Positions 5,891 through 9,187 of a DNA stretch of 9,187 nucleotides are shown here, piece after piece. The notes below the pieces were generated by a model. The model was not told where the DNA came from and made no database searches. It was given only the letters and a program-made list of their open reading frames with translations. The first letter of the stretch is position 1; every line of letters starts with the position of its first letter. Both the position numbers and the translations under genes were made by a program. Origin of the DNA: Actinomycetota bacterium (lineage in GTDB: Bacteria; Actinomycetota; Thermoleophilia; Miltoncostaeales; Miltoncostaeaceae); assembly GCA_005800465.1 (NCBI GenBank), contig SYFI01000081.1:1-9187 (forward strand). The letters run 5' to 3'.

Positions 5891-5896
5891 TTGACA
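5891..5896 (+). promoter_or_regulatory. Possible -35 element (TTGACA) upstream of hpnH
   Basis: A perfect TTGACA lies 38 bases before the hpnH start. At 16-18 bases downstream only weak -10 candidates exist (around TTGATC/TGATCG, 5913-5919). A TAACTT at 5887-5892, partly overlapping it, is an alternative TANNNT -10. This suggests an additional promoter inside the ispA-hpnH gap (5844-5934), but the evidence is thin. Confidence 0.3.
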
Positions 5897-5922
5897 GAGA
5901 CGTATCACCTTGTTGATCGCCC

Positions 5923-5929
5923 AGGAGGT
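5923..5929 (+). promoter_or_regulatory. Strong Shine-Dalgarno AGGAGGT fixing the GTG start of hpnH
   Basis: AGGAGGT is a near-perfect anti-16S match placed five bases before GTG at 5935. It decides for the GTG start over the ATG at 5968 inside the gene. It contrasts with the absence of such a site before ispA, hpnG, metW and the dehydrogenase. Confidence 0.8.
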
Positions 5930-5934
5930 CACCA

Positions 5935-6939
5935 GTGCCCCGACGTCCCGTTTCACTCGAACTTGGCATGGCGACCTACATCGCCAAGAAGCACCTGCTG
6001 GAGCGCAAGGAGATGTTCCCCTTCACGCTGATGCTTGAGCCGCTTGAGCTGTGCAATCTGGCCTGCAGCGGATGCGGCCGCATCCAGGAGTACAAGGACG
6101 TCTTCGACAAGCGCCTTACGGTTGAGCAGTGCTTGCAGGCCGCCGAGGACTGCGGTGCCCCCATCGTCAACATTCCCGGTGGCGAGCCACTCATCCACAA
6201 GCAGATCGGCGAGATCGTCAAGGGCATCATCGATCAGGGGCGCTTCGTATACCTGTGCACCAATGGCATTCTCATGGACCGCGCATTCGAGAAGATCACG
6301 GCGCAGAAGCGTTTCGCCTTCGTGGTGCATATCGACGGCATGGAGTCGGTGCACGACCAGGCGGTTGACCGCGCAGGCGTGTTTAAGAAGGCCACGGCCC
6401 ACATGCGCGAGGCCATCGCCCGCGGGTACCGGGTGTGCACCAACACCACCATCTTCCGCGGCACGCAGCCGCAGGAGTACGTCGACCTGTTCGTGCACCT
6501 CAAGGAGATGGGCGTGGAGGGCTGCATCACCTCACCCGGATTCGACTACGCGTCGGTCACCGATCAGCATCAGTTTCTGGCCCGCACCGAGGCGCAGGAG
6601 CTGTACAGCGAGGTGCACGCGCGCTGCGAGGGGCTCGACATCCCCTTCTACAACAACCCGTTGTTTCACGAGTTTCTGCAGGGCAAGCGCGAATACCGCT
6701 GCTCCGCCTGGAGCATGCCCACCTACACCGTTCAGGGCTGGCGCTCCCCCTGCTACATGCTCGCCGACAAGCATGTGGACACCATCAAGGAACTCTTCGA
6801 GGACACCGACTGGGAGGCGTACGGCACCGACCGGGATCCCCGCTGCGCCAACTGCCTCATGCACTGTGGCTACGAGGCGTCAACCATCCTCGATGCGTTC
6901 TCAAGCCCCAAGGACCTGCTCGCGCTCGCGCGTAGCTGA
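5935..6939 (+). CDS. hpnH: HpnH, radical-SAM adenosylhopane synthase
   Basis: HpnH couples a 5'-deoxyadenosyl radical from S-adenosylmethionine to diploptene, giving adenosylhopane, the first step of C35 extended hopanoids. The product is 334 residues, the family's usual length. The cluster-binding CxxxCxxC is Cys40, Cys44 and Cys47 in CNLACSGCGRI. The SAM-binding GGEP follows at residues 82-85 in IPGGEPLIH, and the family-specific stretches FPFTLMLEPLELCNLAC, FVVHIDGMESVHD and ITSPGFDYASVTDQHQFL are present. The C-terminal part carries further cysteines (CSAWS, CYMLAD, CANCLMHCGYEAS), as in HpnH proteins. The start is GTG at 5935, set by AGGAGGT. It is followed 18 bases later by hpnG, the next enzyme in the pathway. 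Its presence implies the organism makes side-chain-extended hopanoids and not only diploptene or diplopterol. Confidence 0.95.
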   Translation: MPRRPVSLELGMATYIAKKHLLERKEMFPFTLMLEPLELCNLACSGCGRIQEYKDVFDKRLTVEQCLQAAEDCGAPIVNIPGGEPLIHKQIGEIVKGIIDQGRFVYLCTNGILMDRAFEKITAQKRFAFVVHIDGMESVHDQAVDRAGVFKKATAHMREAIARGYRVCTNTTIFRGTQPQEYVDLFVHLKEMGVEGCITSPGFDYASVTDQHQFLARTEAQELYSEVHARCEGLDIPFYNNPLFHEFLQGKREYRCSAWSMPTYTVQGWRSPCYMLADKHVDTIKELFEDTDWEAYGTDRDPRCANCLMHCGYEASTILDAFSSPKDLLALARS

Positions 6940-6957
6940 CGCGGACGGGTACTTTTG

Positions 6958-7605
6958 ATGAGTCGGGGTGTCGTGGCGCTGCTGTGCGCTGTGCCTGCCG
7001 AGGAGCGCATGCTCCGACGGCTGGCCGGACCACAGGTGCGGATCGTCGTGATGGGAATGGGGCCGGCCACGGCCGAGCACCACGCGGCAGCAGCCATCGG
7101 TGACGGCGCGTGCGCTGCCATTTCGGTGGGCTTCTGCGGTGCGCTCGACCCATCGCTCTCGGTGGGTGATGTCGTCGTACCCGAACGCGTGCGCGACGCC
7201 CTCACCGGTGAGGAGTGGGAGTGCAACGCGGCGCTCGCGAGTGGAGCCGGCCGACGCGGCGGCACGCTGGTGACCACCGACCATGTGGTGTCCGACCCCG
7301 TGGCGCGCACCGCTCTCATGGGTCTCGCAGTCGATATGGAAAGTGCGGGCGCGGCGCGGGCGTGTGCCCGGGCTGGCGTGCCGTTCGCCGCCATCCGTGC
7401 CGTCACCGACCGTACGGGCGACCGACTGCCCGACCTGGCCGGAGTCGTCGACGATGCCGGCGACGTTCATGCCATGCGTATGGCTGGACGCCTCATCATC
7501 CACCCGGGCCAGATCCCGGCCTGGGTGCGGATCGCCCGTGGCGCCAGCGCCGCACGTCGCGGCCTCGTACCCGCAGTCACCAGGGCCCTGGCGGATTCCG
7601 CATGA
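6958..7605 (+). CDS. hpnG: HpnG, hopanoid-associated nucleosidase/phosphorylase
   Basis: HpnG removes adenine from adenosylhopane to give a ribosyl- or phosphoribosyl-hopane, the step after HpnH. The product is 215 residues and belongs to the purine phosphorylase / MTA-SAH nucleosidase fold. VVMGMGPATAEHHAAAAI and ISVGFCGALDPSLSVGDVVV form the base- and ribose-binding region, and the catalytic-type DMES motif is at residues 126-129 (Asp126, Glu128), followed by FAAIRAVTDRTGDRLP, which is characteristic of the hopanoid branch. ATG at 6958 is chosen; a TTG directly before it (6955) would add one residue. Only a weak purine-rich site (GGACGGG) precedes it, so translation may depend on hpnH. The stop overlaps the cyclase start in ATGA (7602-7605), pointing to coupled translation of HpnG and the cyclase. 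Confidence 0.92.
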   Translation: MSRGVVALLCAVPAEERMLRRLAGPQVRIVVMGMGPATAEHHAAAAIGDGACAAISVGFCGALDPSLSVGDVVVPERVRDALTGEEWECNAALASGAGRRGGTLVTTDHVVSDPVARTALMGLAVDMESAGAARACARAGVPFAAIRAVTDRTGDRLPDLAGVVDDAGDVHAMRMAGRLIIHPGQIPAWVRIARGASAARRGLVPAVTRALADSA

Positions 7606-9187
7606 CAACCACCCGGCTTGCCGGAGGCGAGCTGCACGGGGCGGTGCGTCTGGCCGCCGATCAGGGTGCCCGCCACCTGCGTGAGCTGCAGGAGCCCGAT
7701 GGCTACTGGTGGGGCGAGCTTGAGAGCAACGCATCCATCACCGCCGAGCAGCTGTTTCTCCTCGAGGCGCTCAATATCGCCAGCGACTCCGACCGCAAGG
7801 GTATCGCCGCAGAGCTCTTGGCGACCCAGGGCGCAGATGGTGGCTGGCCGGTGTGGTTCGGCGGCCCGGCCGATCTGTCCATCACGGTCGAGGCCTGGTA
7901 CGCCCTGCGCCTTGCCGGCATTCCCGCCGATGCGGAGACCATGGTGCGAGCCCGCGATTGCGCGCGTGCGTTGGGCGGCGCCAACCAGACCCGGTTCTTC
8001 ACTCGCCTGTGGCTCGCGGTGCTGGGTAAGCACCCATGGGATTCACTGCCCTGTGCGCCGCCCGAGTTGATGATGATGCCCCCCCAGGCGCCCATCTCGG
8101 TGTACCGCTTCGCATCGTGGGCCCGCGGCACCTTCGTGCCCCTCCTTGTGGTGCTGTCGCGGAACCCCACCTACCCGCAGAAGCCGGCGCTCGACGAGCT
8201 CTACCTCGAGGCGCCGGGCAGTGTCCCCGGACCGCCGCCCCGTACCCCGGGTCCGCTCACCAAGATGATGTCCCGGCTCATGCCGCTGGCCCGTCGCTAC
8301 AACCGAAGGCCCTTCGGGCCCCTCCGCCGGGCATCCGAGCATCGCATCCGCGAATGGATCCTCGACCGTCAGGAGGCTGATGGCTCCTGGGCGGGCATTC
8401 AACCCCCGTGGGTGTATTCCATCTTCGCCCTGCACGCACTCGGCATGCCGCTTGATCATCCGGTCATCACGCGCGCCATCGACGGCTTCTCCGCCTTTTT
8501 GCAGCACCGCGATGGCCGCGTTCGCATGCAGTCATGCCTCTCCCCCGTGTGGGATACGGCGCTCTCGACCATTGCACTGGCGGAGTCGGGAACCGGGGAT
8601 GACGACGATGCCGTGGCGCGGGCGCGCGACTGGCTCCTCGCCCGTGAGGTCACCCGCGAAGGCGACTGGCGACGTATCCTTCGACGGGGCGAGGCAGGCG
8701 GTTGGAGCTTTGAGTTCCACAACGAGTGGTACCCCGACACCGATGACACCGCCGAGGTACTCATGGCCCTGCTCCACGCGGGCGTACCCCGCCACGACCA
8801 CGCCATCCGTCGTGGCGTGGACTGGCTTCTGGCCATGCAGAGCAAGGGCGGCGGCTGGGGATCGTTCGACGTCGACAACACGAGCTCGCTCATCACCCAG
8901 TTCCCGGTGTGCGACTTCGGTGAGGTCGTGGATCCCCCCACCGAAGACGTCTCCGCACACGTCCTCGAGGCGCTTGTTGAGTGCGGCGTACCTGCGGGAC
9001 ACCCGGCAATCCGGGCGGGTATCAAGTACCTGCGCCGCACGCAGCGCACCGACGGATCCTGGTGGGGTCGCTGGGGCGTCAACCACGTGTACGGCACCGG
9101 TGCGGTGGTGCCCGCACTCATCCGCTGCGGCCTGCGCCCTGACGACCCGTGCATCAGGGCCGCCGTGCACTGGTTGAAGGATCACCA
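7602..9187 (+). CDS. shc: Squalene-hopene cyclase, partial (C-terminus beyond window)
   Basis: It cyclises squalene to hopene/hopanol, forming five rings in one step, at the membrane surface. The window holds 528 residues of a family of about 630, so roughly 100 C-terminal residues are missing. The general acid motif DTDDTA is at Asp379-Asp382 within EWYPDTDDTAEVL, matching the DVDD of the Alicyclobacillus enzyme. Other shared landmarks are the N-terminal GYWWGELESN, the active-site-region ITAEQLFLLE, SWARGTFVPLL, QPPWVYSIFAL, SCLSPVWDTAL and a long match through CDFGEVVDPPTEDVSAHVLEAL and DGSWWGRWGVNHVYGTGAVVPAL. Several QW repeats (DGGW, DGSW, GGGWG) are seen. A Pro-rich insert (PGSVPGPPPRTPGP, around 8217-8260) occupies the loop that is variable between cyclases. 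ATG at 7602 overlaps the hpnG stop. Equivalent names are hpnF and hopE. Confidence 0.97.
   Translation, partial: MTTTRLAGGELHGAVRLAADQGARHLRELQEPDGYWWGELESNASITAEQLFLLEALNIASDSDRKGIAAELLATQGADGGWPVWFGGPADLSITVEAWYALRLAGIPADAETMVRARDCARALGGANQTRFFTRLWLAVLGKHPWDSLPCAPPELMMMPPQAPISVYRFASWARGTFVPLLVVLSRNPTYPQKPALDELYLEAPGSVPGPPPRTPGPLTKMMSRLMPLARRYNRRPFGPLRRASEHRIREWILDRQEADGSWAGIQPPWVYSIFALHALGMPLDHPVITRAIDGFSAFLQHRDGRVRMQSCLSPVWDTALSTIALAESGTGDDDDAVARARDWLLAREVTREGDWRRILRRGEAGGWSFEFHNEWYPDTDDTAEVLMALLHAGVPRHDHAIRRGVDWLLAMQSKGGGWGSFDVDNTSSLITQFPVCDFGEVVDPPTEDVSAHVLEALVECGVPAGHPAIRAGIKYLRRTQRTDGSWWGRWGVNHVYGTGAVVPALIRCGLRPDDPCIRAAVHWLKDH

Noticed and set aside
6035..6958. Alternate-frame plus-strand ORF of 307 codons within hpnH
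   Set aside because: Ser/Arg/Pro/Thr-rich shadow of hpnH, which has all expected radical-SAM motifs and a strong ribosome site.

Overview
The window is a high-GC bacterial chromosome segment with dense, strand-biased genes. It has two head-to-head transcription units. A PPOX/F420-type flavin-fold gene, a type 2 orotidine 5'-phosphate decarboxylase, hopanoid genes and apparent leaderless starts with TANNNT boxes together suggest an actinobacterium-like organism, possibly a Thermoleophilia-type lineage. The phylum assignment is an inference and should be held loosely.

Left half, minus strand (read from about 4861 down to 1): a zinc-dependent medium-chain dehydrogenase (3839-4861); a 200-base gap with tandem and inverted GGGGTCAG repeats (3639-3838); then a tight run of metW (3030-3638), an auxin-efflux-carrier-type permease (2099-3022), pyrF (1281-2102) and a PPOX-class flavin/F420 enzyme (871-1281). 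Adjacent genes in this run overlap by 1 or 4 bases or lie 7 bases apart. The last member is a broken-looking S16 (Lon-like) serine protease of the archaeal-type, non-ATPase branch (about 870 down past 1). Its Ser/Lys dyad is intact. It has no normal start codon, an amber codon sits in the middle of a conserved-looking stretch, and the frame shifts across a run of eight C's before an open frame that leaves the window.

Right half, plus strand (4920 to 9187): a hopanoid lipid block. An IspA-type farnesyl diphosphate synthase supplies the C15 precursor. HpnH is the radical-SAM enzyme that joins a 5'-deoxyadenosyl group to the hopene. HpnG is the nucleosidase/phosphorylase that removes adenine. 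Squalene-hopene cyclase makes the hopene skeleton and is cut by the window end. hpnG and the cyclase overlap by 4 bases (ATGA). Squalene-forming genes (hpnCDE or a squalene synthase) are not in this window.

I do not see a CRISPR array, tRNA, rRNA, intact insertion sequence or defence system. The most unusual items are the multiply interrupted S16 protease gene, the 17-base tandem/inverted repeat block in front of metW, a pair of CACARATGTG sites 62 bases apart beside it, and matching TANNNT boxes 7-8 bases ahead of three start codons that lack a Shine-Dalgarno sequence. The hopanoid genes are recognisable known families. I found no convincing wholly new system.
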